A DNA stretch of 64,000 nt from Mesocentrotus franciscanus (Eukaryota; Echinodermata; Echinoidea; Camarodonta; Strongylocentrotidae). Below the pieces are notes generated by a model. It was not told the origin of the DNA. It ran no database searches and was given only the letters and a program-made list of their open reading frames with translations. Position 1 is the stretch's first letter; the number at the start of each line of letters is the position of its first letter. Both the position numbers and the translations under genes were made by a program. The stretch covers positions 496,001-560,000 of the forward strand of contig CP137667.1 in NCBI GenBank assembly GCA_037976565.1. Reading direction: 5' to 3'. Shown here piece by piece: positions 24,650-35,111 of this stretch.

Positions 24650-25890
24650 CTAGACATATAATACTTGTTAATAACAAGTATAGGTGGGCTGTTCCAAGTA
24701 CATGCCACACATGTTTAGTGACATACTAAGTAGTTAAGAAAACATTGGCATGATTTGACCTTATTTTTTGAAATAATCCTCTTATTCAGGTCTATTAGTG
24801 TGCCAAATTTCTAGTCTATACGATGCATGGTTTTAGAGAAACCATGTACAGTATATTTGACCTTTGACCCTCAAATCTAAATATCAAAATGAAATATGCA
24901 TTTTCTAGATTTTGTTTTTATAAGAAATCATATCTCCGACTCATACTCTATCCAACTATGAATAAAAATTAATACACGACAAGGACTCAGATTTCCCATA
25001 AGGTTGTACTCAAACGATTGACATATTTCTCCCATAGATATAACACGCAAAATTAGGCATTTTATTACATTGTTTGTGATAGTATATGATAATATGTTAT
25101 AATAGTCGAAGAAGATCATAAAATCAAATTCAAAACGACGGCAAAAAAAAAAAAAATTGACCCACCAGGAATCGAACTTGGGTCGCCGGAATGGGAGGCA
25201 AGTGCTATGACCACTATACCAAAATAATCCCATAGACATTACACGTGAACGGAAAATGGAATTCTCAAATCCCACTTTGCAAGTGAAATATGAGCATGAT
25301 CCCGGCATCTGATCGAAAAATAAAGGGCACACTTGTGATAGCTTATTGTCTCAGCTACAACATACTCAAAGCTCAGCAAAAACAAAACTAAAACGACGGA
25401 GATATTGCTCGCGAAAGACGGGAATGTAGAATCCAGTTTTGAGAAAAAGTCATGTCCCATAGAGAATACACGCAAAATGTGAAAAATTGACATGCCTCCT
25501 TTAATCGCAAAAATACGCCATGATGCCTTTGTCAAAATGAAAAATCGTAGCGGTTACGTTTGTAGAAAATTGTCTCAGCTAGAACATATCAAAATTTGGA
25601 AGAAAATCGATCAATATTTACAGAGATACAATCAATTTTCCAAAAATATGCTGACGTCATAATATGCAAATTGAAATTTTGAGTTCGGAGGCCATTATGA
25701 TGACGTCATGAGTTAATTGAGGGTCAAATGAGACATGAAATCATATCTCCGACTCATAATCTATCCAAATATGAAAAAAATTGGGAGTTCCCATCCATTC
25801 TGAAGAGTTACAATGAATTTTGTATAGGCATGTTTTTGCCCATATATGCTATGTATTACAAGAGCTCGCGCGCACGGACATGTTTCTTGA
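24650..25890 (-). mobile_element. Family A unit, cut by assembly gap
   Basis: Starts at CTAG 24650 and runs into the gap at 25891, so its 5' part is missing. Almost identical to 22865-24105. A variant AGCGGTTACG occurs near 25549, just before the monomer junction. Confidence 0.75.
25158..25220 (-). tRNA. tRNA-Gly(CCC)-like module with T-run
   Basis: Minus-strand copy matching the one at 23374; T-run follows on the minus strand. Confidence 0.45.
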
Positions 25891-26390
25891 NNNNNNNNNN
25901 NNNNNNNNNNNNNNNNNNNNNNNNNNNNNNNNNNNNNNNNNNNNNNNNNNNNNNNNNNNNNNNNNNNNNNNNNNNNNNNNNNNNNNNNNNNNNNNNNNNN
26001 NNNNNNNNNNNNNNNNNNNNNNNNNNNNNNNNNNNNNNNNNNNNNNNNNNNNNNNNNNNNNNNNNNNNNNNNNNNNNNNNNNNNNNNNNNNNNNNNNNNN
26101 NNNNNNNNNNNNNNNNNNNNNNNNNNNNNNNNNNNNNNNNNNNNNNNNNNNNNNNNNNNNNNNNNNNNNNNNNNNNNNNNNNNNNNNNNNNNNNNNNNNN
26201 NNNNNNNNNNNNNNNNNNNNNNNNNNNNNNNNNNNNNNNNNNNNNNNNNNNNNNNNNNNNNNNNNNNNNNNNNNNNNNNNNNNNNNNNNNNNNNNNNNNN
26301 NNNNNNNNNNNNNNNNNNNNNNNNNNNNNNNNNNNNNNNNNNNNNNNNNNNNNNNNNNNNNNNNNNNNNNNNNNNNNNNNNNNNNNNNNN
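25891..26390. other. Assembly gap, 500 N
   Basis: Exactly 500 N, typical of a placeholder gap; true size unknown. The left inverted-repeat arm begins at its edge. Confidence 1.
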
Positions 26391-26798
26391 TATTCTCTAT
26401 AGGAGGTGACTTTTTCTGAAATCTTCATTCTACATTCCAGTCTTGTTTGAGCAATATCTCGATTATTTTTGCTCGATTTTCTGCCAGCTTCGGATATGTT
26501 GTAGCTGGGACAATTTCCTACACAGGATGTCATATTTTTTTAAATCAGATAATGAGATCATGGTGATATTTTAACTACAAAATGTGATTTGAAAATTCCA
26601 TATTCCGTATACGTGTAATGTCTATGTGGAGTATTTTGGTATATTGGTCGCAATTGACTTGAAATGTTGCATGTTGATATAAAAAATTAAAAAAATGTCA
26701 TTATGTTATTTAGATTTTAAGGTTAAAGGTCAAATATACTGTACATGGTTTCTCTAAAACATTGCTTTGTATAGACATGAAATTTGGCACACTAATAG
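26391..26798 (+). mobile_element. Family A fragment, 3' end deleted
   Basis: Monomer sequence, then an A-box-only module near 26637, then text up to CACTAATAG, which joins directly to a unit 5' start. The 3' block, hairpin and CTAG are missing. The shared TAG at the join suggests a microhomology deletion between this unit and its neighbour. Confidence 0.6.
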
Positions 26799-27536
26799 TT
26801 TATTTTTCTTATTTCCAATCACTTTTTTGTTAGCAAGATAATTTGAAAATGGCTAAATCAAATCCCTTGAAAAATGTATAGGCATATGGAAAAATCAAAA
26901 TAACGTTTTCAACCTTGACCTTGACTGATGACGTCATCTAGGCGCCATTTTGTAAAATTTTTGAAATCTACTCATGATCATATCTTCATAACGAAAAGTC
27001 ATTTCTCATTCATATTTATCATGATCAAGGTCAATATCCGTCCGGTCAATTCCAGGTCAAAAAACGCGCACGTACGCCATTATTAGCATTAGCATTTCAT
27101 AAAGTCGCGCACACGCGCATGCGCGCGTTTTCGTTCGTCACGGCCGAACGCAAAATAATTCCTCCTAGATTTTTTTTGACACGATATTCCTCATTTTTTT
27201 TCGAACAATTTGATACCATGCTTATCTCTTTATGACCATTAATAAGGGAATGAGCGTCCATTTAAGTTAAATGTCCGTGCGCGCGAGCTCTTTTAATACA
27301 TAGCATATATGGGCAAAAACATGCCTATAAACAATCCATTGTAGCTCTTTTGGATGCACCGGAACCCTCAAACCTTTTCCATATTTGGATAGAGTATGGG
27401 TCGGAGATATGATTTCATGTCTCATTTGGCCATCAAGTAGATCGGGACGTCATCATAATGGCCTTGAAACTCAAAATACGAATTCGCATATTATGACGTC
27501 AGCATATTTTTGGAGAATTGAGGCTATCTCCAAAAA
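26799..27536 (+). mobile_element. Family A fragment, 5' half
   Basis: Starts TTTATTTTTCTTATTTCC and includes the TGACGTCATC block, shortened CpG tracts and the TTTCATGTCTCATTTGGCC block. It diverges from A sequence after the TGACGTCAGCATATTTTTGG segment near 27525, where other DNA begins. Confidence 0.6.
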
Positions 27537-27667
27537 TGAAAATAAATGAAGCTAATCAATACAAGGAAACATTAGAATATATCTTGAAAAAAATAAGATA
27601 GGAAAAAGAACTAAGTAGAGAAAACAATCAAGACAATAGACAATATGTCATAAATTAATGTATTTAA

Positions 27668-28194
27668 AGGTACTATGTCCCATTTGCAGGCCAAAAAATG
27701 AAAAGGTTAATTTCCAACGGCATTTGAAAGACAATACTAATTTAGAACTTCCCTAAAAAAGGGGGCTTGAAAATGTCTTTAAGTGGGAAAATAACGACTA
27801 TTAGTTGTCGAATCGACTTAGGAGCTATAGAGCCAGTAAGTAATAGTCTGATTTTCAGACCATTGTACCGAATGGTCGTACGTTTTATGCTGCGCAAAGA
27901 TTCAATCAGTTTAATTTTGGCCATTACAAGAAGTGGGTTATTGATGTAGACAAATGCTCATGTACCCTTTACAGCTCATTTTATGTATGTTATTACCAAA
28001 GATGAAAAAAGCCAGTCAGTCACTCAATAGTGTCTGACAGTGAAGTCTAGCAAGTAAACGGGTTTCCTTGCATAATTTGAATATTAGGACACTGCTAACG
28101 TTTAAATTTCACAGATAGGACATACATGACATATTCATAATTCCTGCAAAGTTCTACAGAATTTGATGTTGGCTGCAAAAGGGACATAGTATCT
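27668..28194 (+). mobile_element. TTAA-flanked MITE (piggyBac-like), 527 bp
   Basis: TTAA at 27664-27667 and 28195-28198 flank terminal inverted repeats AGGTACTATGTCCC and AGATACTATGTCCC (the second read on the minus strand), extending ~22 bp to TTTGCAG. TTAA duplication is the hallmark of piggyBac-type transposition. Short internal frames are not recognisable. Confidence 0.65.
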
Positions 28195-28198
28195 TTAA

Positions 28199-28366
28199 AG
28201 CTCATATTCTAGGACAATAAATGTCCATTAATTTGGTACCTACGGCACGCCTTTGTTATTTCGAAGTTGTTCATTTTCATTGCATATCACAAAAATCTTC
28301 TAGCTACTGGATATCCTCAATTGAAATGTCGAAAAATAGCCTCCTCTCTTTGCCTAGAAAGTCAGT
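28199..28366. other. Unassigned spacer within inverted-repeat arm
   Basis: Present in both arms and absent from other repeats here. No gene or motif recognised. Confidence 0.4.
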
Positions 28367-28620
28367 CACGGAGCTGGTCCACTATTTGTGACGTCACGCC
28401 CGGGGACGAGTATATTCACGTACCCGGATGTTCCATAGAAAAACATGGGCAGCCAGATACGAATTTCTGCTATTTAGTTTCAAAGTTTAGTTTCATAACT
28501 CTATGTAGAATTCTTCACCTTCCCCTAATATTTCATAGTACTAATATCAATTCCCTTTTCAGAATTATGACATAAACAAGCCAACGATGCGATATTAGTC
28601 GATATTTTCACCATGTTATT

Positions 28621-28788
28621 TTGTTCGAGTGTGTTGAATTTGGTGAGATTGTTTTCGTGTGCTCGGTAAAGTAGATCCGGTCGTTTGGCTTCGTTCGAGT
28701 CTTTCTCGCGTTCGGTCTAGCTCGCTTAATTTATACATATACTTTCGATTCACGTGCGGTACATATTATATAATTATATCAATTGATA
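28621..28788 (+). promoter_or_regulatory. Possible promoter and 5' leader
   Basis: CpG-containing sequence rich in TTCG motifs precedes a TATA-like ATTATATAATTATAT and then the ATG at 28789. The same arrangement is conserved in inverse at 52375-52545. Inferred only from position and composition. Confidence 0.3.
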
Positions 28789-29079
28789 ATGGCTGGAGAG
28801 TTTGACCAGAACGATCTTTTTATGGATTTTGAAGAGTTTATGGAGAAAGATGATGAAAGTAATAAGGAGAAAGGGACGAGAGTGCAGACGAGGATGATGA
28901 TGGAAGTTTGTAGGACGCAAGTACAAGTGGGGGAGAAGACGATAGAGAAGTCGGAGAGCATGTCGACGTTCCTGCAGCCGGGGCCGGGGAGTAGCGGCAG
29001 TCTAGACCGAAGATTTCTGCCTCTGGCTCTGATTTGGGTAGGGTCGGCTCCTCTCTTTAGAGACAGAAGCCGACCATAG
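28789..29079 (+). pseudogene. Acidic reading frame, frameshifted copy
   Basis: Begins MAGEFDQNDLFMDFEEFMEK and stays identical to the other arm's frame for 25 residues. One base is missing relative to the right-arm copy (AATAAGG versus AATGAAGG), shifting it into a different frame that runs to 29079. The acidic start would suit the N-terminus of a transposase or a regulatory protein, but I do not recognise the family. Which copy is closer to the ancestor is inferred from the acidic pattern continuing in the right arm. Confidence 0.3.
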
Positions 29080-29262
29080 CGACTGCATTGCAAACTACTG
29101 CTCGCGTCCGAGCAGTAAACTTATGCCCAAAATACACTACATTTTACCCGATGCATATCCGATGCATTTATTATTGTAAATTAGGCCTAGGCTAAACTAC
29201 ATCGGTTCCACTTACCAGATTGACTGTATGATGCGTTTAAGGGTCTTTTTCCGGATTTTCAT

Positions 29263-29411
29263 CGCCGAAATTGAGCTCCATGTTGAAATTCTTGCAGCCG
29301 TATTTTAAACTGTTACTGCGCATGGAGGAAGATGACGTCATCCATTGACAGTAACAGTTTAAAATACGGCTGCAAGAATTTCAACATGGAGCTCAATGAC
29401 AATTTCGGCGA
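29263..29411. repeat. Long near-perfect palindrome (49-bp arms)
   Basis: Arms 29270-29318 and 29349-29397 are exact inverses with a 30-bp spacer that itself contains TGACGTCA. Pairing resumes after a 6-base insert (GACAAT) through CGCCGAA/TTCGGCG. The RNA or single strand would form a very stable hairpin. The same structure occurs at 51755-51903. Confidence 0.9.
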
Positions 29412-30188
29412 TGTACGTTCAACAAGCCGCCTAGAGCAGAGGCCTGGTCTTACCTGCCGATTCCGCTAGCTCGCTTCACGAACGTTCGTGCGAGCCGTAT
29501 CACTCGCGGATGAATATCGTTCATAGACGTCGTCCGCTAAATAGAGGAAGCTTGATCTCGTTCAAGTGTGATATATATATTTAAAACAAATATCTAACTG
29601 GTTCTGTATCCTTTTTTTGAGGCAGTCAAACACATCCATGATGATTACAGTCACAGTTCTAGGCCTATTCGTTTCACAAAACTGCTCCTGTACCTTATCT
29701 GATGACAAGATAATGTATATGTACTCCCGCCTATTCATACCTGCATATGATTTAACCATATTTTCCAAGCAGTAAACCCGTCTTAAAACTCTACCAAAAA
29801 GGATAATGTGAGGATATAAAAAGAAATCAACGACTGGAAAGTTGCTTAGTTATTCTTCATTCAAATAAAAACAGAAAATCTATCACAAACACTCATTAAC
29901 AAGAAAAATTCAAAGCTCTAACAGGATATAGCATTTACGTAGGCATATCATTGGCATTCACTCTCACTCAGCCCATGATCCCCGGTCGTGACGTCAAGAA
30001 TAGAGGACCCGGCAATTCCGTGCATTTCCGGGTTTCCGACTTCGAGATGTTTGTGGAGTTTACTCGCATAAATTAACTATTCTGAACTTGTTTTGTCGGT
30101 TTAACGCCATTTAGTGTTATTCTGGGGGTTACAAGATTTCTATTGATGTAATTATCTCAATATTTGGGATTATCCTAGAATTTCACCT

Positions 30189-30578
30189 TTAAGTTAACCT
30201 TTATTTGAAGGGCTTAATCCATTCCGGTTAATTTCGAGAAAATCATTGTTTTTTAATTTCACACATTTGTCTCTGTTTATTAATCAAATCTATACTACAG
30301 GTCGAAGAACTACCACTATAGGTCATACAAATGCAAGTTAGAAAAATCCTGCGTACAGCATGTATTTTATATAATTTTTCATATTTCATTTCTTTTCGAA
30401 TTTAGCGCCTTTTGGCAGAAATCATGGATATAGCGCCTTTTGACAGAACACTTTTACAGTCAATATAGAGTTGTTTACTGACATTAGTATAGAAGGATGT
30501 CATTTGTGTGTAAATGCTTCTGAATTGTTTATTAACTATGCTTACCTGTACTTGAATCATAGTAGCCCCTCCCCTCAC

Positions 30579-30614
<36 letters not shown>

Positions 30615-31184
30615 TGATCACCAATGTGCAAAAACTTTCATCACATAACCACTGGTACAATAATTTATCCATGATGAAATCGCCAGAAAATGAGGTATTT
30701 CGAAACGTGAATAGTAAAAACGAATTTAGGAAGTCTGCCTGTGCTATGGAGCAAAGGAGCCTATATGACCTACAAGCATTGCTTTCTCTTTAGGGTCCAT
30801 CATATTTCTCCTTTTACTTAACTTAGTCTTATATATAAATCTCTTCGTTTGTATGAATACAAAACAAATGAAAAAAAAAAGTAACATGCCAAATGTAACG
30901 ATGTATTATACAACATGTGAAATATGAAAATAAACTGAAACTGAAACTGAAACTGAAAGGAAAGAAAAGAAAGGTGGATATAGCGCCTTTTGGTTGAAAG
31001 TATAAATTTCAAATCAATATTTTCATATTTTCCTGAAACAATTCTGAGGGAAAATTTAGTGATTTAGATACACATGAGAGAGGTCTATTCAAATCGTTTA
31101 AAACATGCAATTTGGTGAAAAGTGGATTTAGCGCCTTTTGGTTGCAAGCTCTTCATTTGCATCTGGCTTGAGTTTTTCTTGGGT
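30189..31184. other. Unassigned interval with TAGCGCCTTTTG motif repeats
   Basis: Four copies of TAGCGCCTTTTG (30403, 30431, 30981, 31129), mostly preceded by GGATA or GGATT; a CA/CG microsatellite at ~30579-30614; and four CTGAAA units near 30935-30958. No coding gene recognised. Confidence 0.5.
30579..30614. repeat. (CA)n/(CG)n microsatellite
   Basis: Alternating CA with an internal CGCGCG patch. Confidence 0.9.
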
Positions 31185-32233
31185 ATTTGGTACTGGAGGA
31201 TTAACATGGACAAAATGTTTACATGATCGCATGATCTCTTATTCATTTCAGTTCCAATGTTTTTCTGACTGTTTTCAAGACACTATCATGTTTGTCGATC
31301 ATAGTTCTATGTAGCTTCATGTCTCATGTTAATTTTTAGTGGAAAAGCAATATAAGCAACAATTTCTGAATTTTAGCGACAATTGTTCGCCATTGCTGCT
31401 CTTTAATACGACTATGACGTGCAGTAACAAATTAAATCTTCAGAACTCATGATAAATTCGTTTAACAGTTGATTCCACTTGGTTGAGCCCACTGTTCGCA
31501 GGAATTAGATGAGAGAGATAGCCGTGAATATACTCACCATTAACGACGAAGTATTTTTTTTCTTCACCGCCTTTACAAAGCTATTTGAATGGGGAACAAA
31601 TCTATTGTTTGGCTTCCTGGAAGAAGTTTCATTGTTGTTAAGAAATTTCAGTCGATTCCTCTCGGTTAATTCTATTGTTCGGACTATTAAGCTGAGCGAG
31701 ATAGAAATTGATATTGTCATGGCTTACGACTTTGCATTAGAGTTCATCGTCTCTACAAGGCCATTTGAACAATATTTGGTGACAAAAGACGGCATTTCTT
31801 TGTATCGTCAAAAGCCGTCAAATAACAAAACATGGCAGATAAAAAGATCCTCAGTACTGGGTCTAATTATGTAAAGAAAATTAATTTGAACCCGGCCATA
31901 TTCTGTCTGTCTCTCTCTCTCTCGTTTGTCATTGCCTTCATTTTCCCTCGCTTCATTGTTACCACGGAATATGCAATGTGTATGCCTCATTATGTCAATA
32001 AGAGTCAAAGGTGTAACTGGTTGTTGTCCAGGGTCAATGGTCAAATTGTCTCAATCTATCTTCCATACATCCATAATGATCAAGGCTAAACAGTAGAAAC
32101 TTGACATATGGATAGATCATAATGGTAGAAGCATTTTACACAACAATATGAAATCGTGAAAATGCATTCTTCATTATGTAAATCATTAGCATACGTATCA
32201 CCTAATTCGTCAAAGTGACGAATTCAAGTCTAG
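31185..32233 (+). mobile_element. Family C copy, plus strand
   Basis: Inverse of much of 19148-20060. Contains the GTTTTC...CATGTCTCATG block, a CTCTCT run near 31910, and the 3' end CACCTAATTCGTC, hairpin, CAAGT and CTAG at 32230-32233 followed by T. The 5' limit is approximate. The longest internal frame (121 codons, from 31509) matches nothing I recognise and is probably incidental. Confidence 0.6.
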
Positions 32234-32954
32234 TTCATAGTTGGATAGAGTATGAGTGGGAGATATGATTTCTTATAAAAAACAAAAATCTAGAAAATGC
32301 ATATTTCATTTTGATATTTAGATTTGAGGGTCCAAGGTCAAATATACTGTACATGGTTTCTCTAAAACCATGCATTGTATAGACTACAAATTTGGAACAC
32401 TAATAGACCTGAATAAGAGGATTATTTCAAAAATAAGGTCAAATCATGCCAATGTTATCTTAAAGATGAAGACCAGTTCTGGTCATGCGATTGCATTGTG
32501 AAAGAAACGTTGTGGAATCGATCAGAAAAGGTTGATCATCTAGCATATAAGTATTGGTGTGTACTGCAAGGTTCTGGAATCATGAAAATGATAAGAAATT
32601 TGGCCCAGTCTTGGTACAGTTACAAGCACTGTACACAGAAAGATGTATATGGGACTACGCGACCACGTGCGCGATATCTATTTGGTCCCAATAGATATAA
32701 TAATTTACCAAATATATCAATTGGTAGGCGGTTTCCCGACTTTCTCGGCATAATTTGTATCATCACGTATTAGTCAAAACATATTCTTTCACATGATTGG
32801 TAATGAGAGCTAACCTTCCATTTCATTTTTTTGAGAGAGGGGCGTTTCCAAAAATGGTCTTTACCTTAAACTACTTAGTATGTCACTAAACATGTGTGGC
32901 ATGCACTTGGAACAGCCCACCTATACTTGTTATTAACAAGTATTACATGTCTAG
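32234..32954 (+). mobile_element. Family A 3' fragment interrupted by a TTAA MITE
   Basis: A-unit 3' sequence (GGATAGAGTATGAGT onward) to hairpin CTTGTTATTAACAAG and CTAG at 32951-32954, split by the insert at 32464-32865. Family C ends immediately upstream, in the same A-unit context (TTCATAGTTGG) as the minus-strand C insertion at 19148. Confidence 0.65.
32464..32865 (+). mobile_element. Second TTAA MITE family, 402 bp
   Basis: TTAA at 32460-32463 and 32866-32869. Ends AGATGAAGACCA and, inverted, GGTAAAGACCA. The first ~150 bp are the inverse of the right part of the elements at 59371 and 60543. It sits cleanly in A sequence (GTTATCTTAA...TTAAACTACTTAG), which proves insertion. Confidence 0.6.
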
Positions 32955-32959
32955 TTATT

Positions 32960-32989
32960 AGGTGGTCTGTCGGTATCGACAGATCACCT
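32960..32989 (+). repeat. Family B 5'-terminal palindrome
   Basis: Arms AGGTGGTCTGTCG and CGACAGATCACCT pair with one G/T wobble around GTAT. Confidence 0.7.
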
Positions 32990-34245
32990 ATTGTTTTCGT
33001 CAGAATTTTCTTTCTTTATTTATTTATTTATTTATTTATTTTTATTTATTTGCACACTTTTTTGTTAACAGGATAACTCAAGATCAGTTTAGTCAATTTC
33101 TTTCAATTTTGGCACAGTCATAGGTCATTGTCATGAGACGTGACAGGAACATTTTCAAGGTCATCAAGTCTTCATGACGTCATCCAGGCGCCATTTTGTG
33201 TTTTTTTGGTACTTTCAACTCATGATCATATCTTCATAACGGAAAGTCATTTTTCATTCATATTTATCATGATCAAGGTCAATATCCGTCCGGTCAATTT
33301 CAGGTCAAAAACGCGCGCATGCGTACGTCCGCGCGTAGCGCGCGCGCAAAATTTCAAAATGCTCCAAATCGTCTCAAATTCATTTTGAATACGTTTCAGG
33401 CCATTTTAAGCATTTTGCAAAAACGCGCACGCGCGCATGCGCGCGTTTTCGCGCGTTCTGGCATTTTGCAACATAGAATCGCCAAATTTTCTCTGTCATC
33501 ATATTTGGCATATTTTTCCAAGCATTTTGATACCTTGTTCACCTTTTTCTGACCAGTAATAACGCAATGAGCGTCCGTCAAATTAATAGCACCTGCGGAC
33601 CGCGCTATCTCTATCCACAATACATGGGCAAAAACATGCCTATACAAAATTCATTGTAACTCTTCAGAATGGATGGGAACTCCCAATTTTTTTCATATTT
33701 GGATAGATTATGAGTCGGAGATATGATTTCATGTCTCATTTGACCCTCAATTAACTCATGACGTCATCATAATGGCCTCCGAACTCAAAATTTCAATTTG
33801 CATATTATGACGTCAGCATATTTTTGGAAAATTGATTGTATCTCTGTAAATATTGATCGATTTTCTTCCAAATTTTGATATGTTCTAGCTGAGACAATTC
33901 TCTACAAATGCAGTCATCACGATTTTTCATTTTGACAAAGGCATCATGGCGTATTTTTGCGATTAAAGGAGGCATGTCAATTTTTCACATTTTGCGTGTA
34001 TTCTCTATGGGACATGACTTTTTTCAAAACTGGATTCTACATTCCCGTCTTTCGCGAGCAATATCTCCGTCGTTTTAGTTTTGTTTTCGCTGAGCTTCGA
34101 GTATGTTGTAGCTGAGACAATAAGCTATCACAAGTGTGCCTTTTTTTTCGATCAGATGCCGGGATCATGCTCATATTTCACTTGCAAAGTGGGATTTGAG
34201 AATTCCATTTTCCGTTCACGTGTAATGGCTATGGGAAATGTTTTG

Positions 34246-34277
34246 GGAAATGTTTTTGTATATCGGTAACGCACTTG
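34246..34277 (+). pseudogene. Truncated tRNA-Arg-like module
   Basis: GGAAATG, an A-box-like stretch and GTAACGCACTTG, then an abrupt switch to TTTATTTTTATTTTCC, which resembles an A-type 5' end. The anticodon and B-box half is lost. Confidence 0.4.
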
Positions 34278-35111
34278 TTTATTTTTATTTTCCCCCACTT
34301 TATTGTGAGCGTGATTGCTCAAATTCGGCTCAATCAATTTTTATCAATTTTTGTCAGTCATCAAGCTTATCAAGGTCAAATGCCAGCATTATTTTCAAGG
34401 TCATCAGGTCATCGTGACGTCATCTAGGCGCCATTTTGTGAAATCCCATTATCAATCATATCTTCATGATGCGTCATCAAAGGTTATTTATATTCATATC
34501 ACATATACTTTAGGTCAAGGGTCAACAGGTCATGTAATCAAAGGTCACATAAAGGTCATGACGCGCTTACGCGCGCGCCAAATTTAAAAAATGCTCAAAA
34601 TCACTTAACTATTAAACGAGAGTACGAATTAGGTCATTTTAAGCATTTCAAAATTTCCGTCCGTGCGCGTCCGCGCGCGCGTTATGCGCGCGCAGCACGT
34701 ACACATCGTAAAAACGCCGTTTTTCGCATGGTTTGTATTCCTGACACTATTTTTGACAATTTCCAACTACTTCCAGTCATTCTCGACCTCTATAATGCCA
34801 CACGCGTGCGTCAAACTTTAAAATTCGTGCGCGCGTCAATGGGCAATATAATGTAAAAAGTGGTAAAAACATGTCTATATAAAATCCGCCATAGCTCGTC
34901 AGAATGCCTGAATTCCTCTCAATTTTTTCATATTTGGATAGAGTATGAATTGGAGATATGATTTCATGTCTCATTTTGCCAGTACAAATATCGTGACGTC
35001 ATCATAAAGGCCTTGGAACTCAAAATACGAATTTGCATATTATGACGTCAGCATATTTATGGAAAATTGATTGTATCTCTGTAAATATTGATTGTTTTTC
35101 TTCCAAATTTA

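Larger units (their letters stand above)
28367..30022 (+). mobile_element. Unknown GC-rich element with imperfect terminal inverted repeats
   Basis: The CACGGAGCTGGTCC...GTGACGTCACG block at 28367-28406 is matched in inverse by 29979-30022, about 40 bp at roughly 80% by eye. Between them lie a promoter-like CpG-rich segment, an acidic reading frame and a long palindrome. It may be a DNA transposon remnant or a captured host promoter and first exon; the sequence alone does not decide. Confidence 0.35.
26391..30188 (+). repeat. Left arm of 3.8-kb inverted repeat
   Basis: Reverse-complement match to 50982-54750 with small indels and substitutions. Its outer end is set by the gap at 26390. Its inner end is where the partner meets the gap at 50981, so the true repeat may be longer at either side. 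Contents: A-unit fragments, a TTAA MITE, the GC-rich segment with acidic frame, and the palindrome. Confidence 0.9.

Noticed and set aside
25728..26533. Long frames of about 200 codons across the gap
   Set aside because: They consist almost entirely of N and are not real coding sequence.
31509..31874. 121-codon frame in the plus-strand family C copy
   Set aside because: The matching region of other C copies lacks the frame and the peptide shows no recognisable domain.
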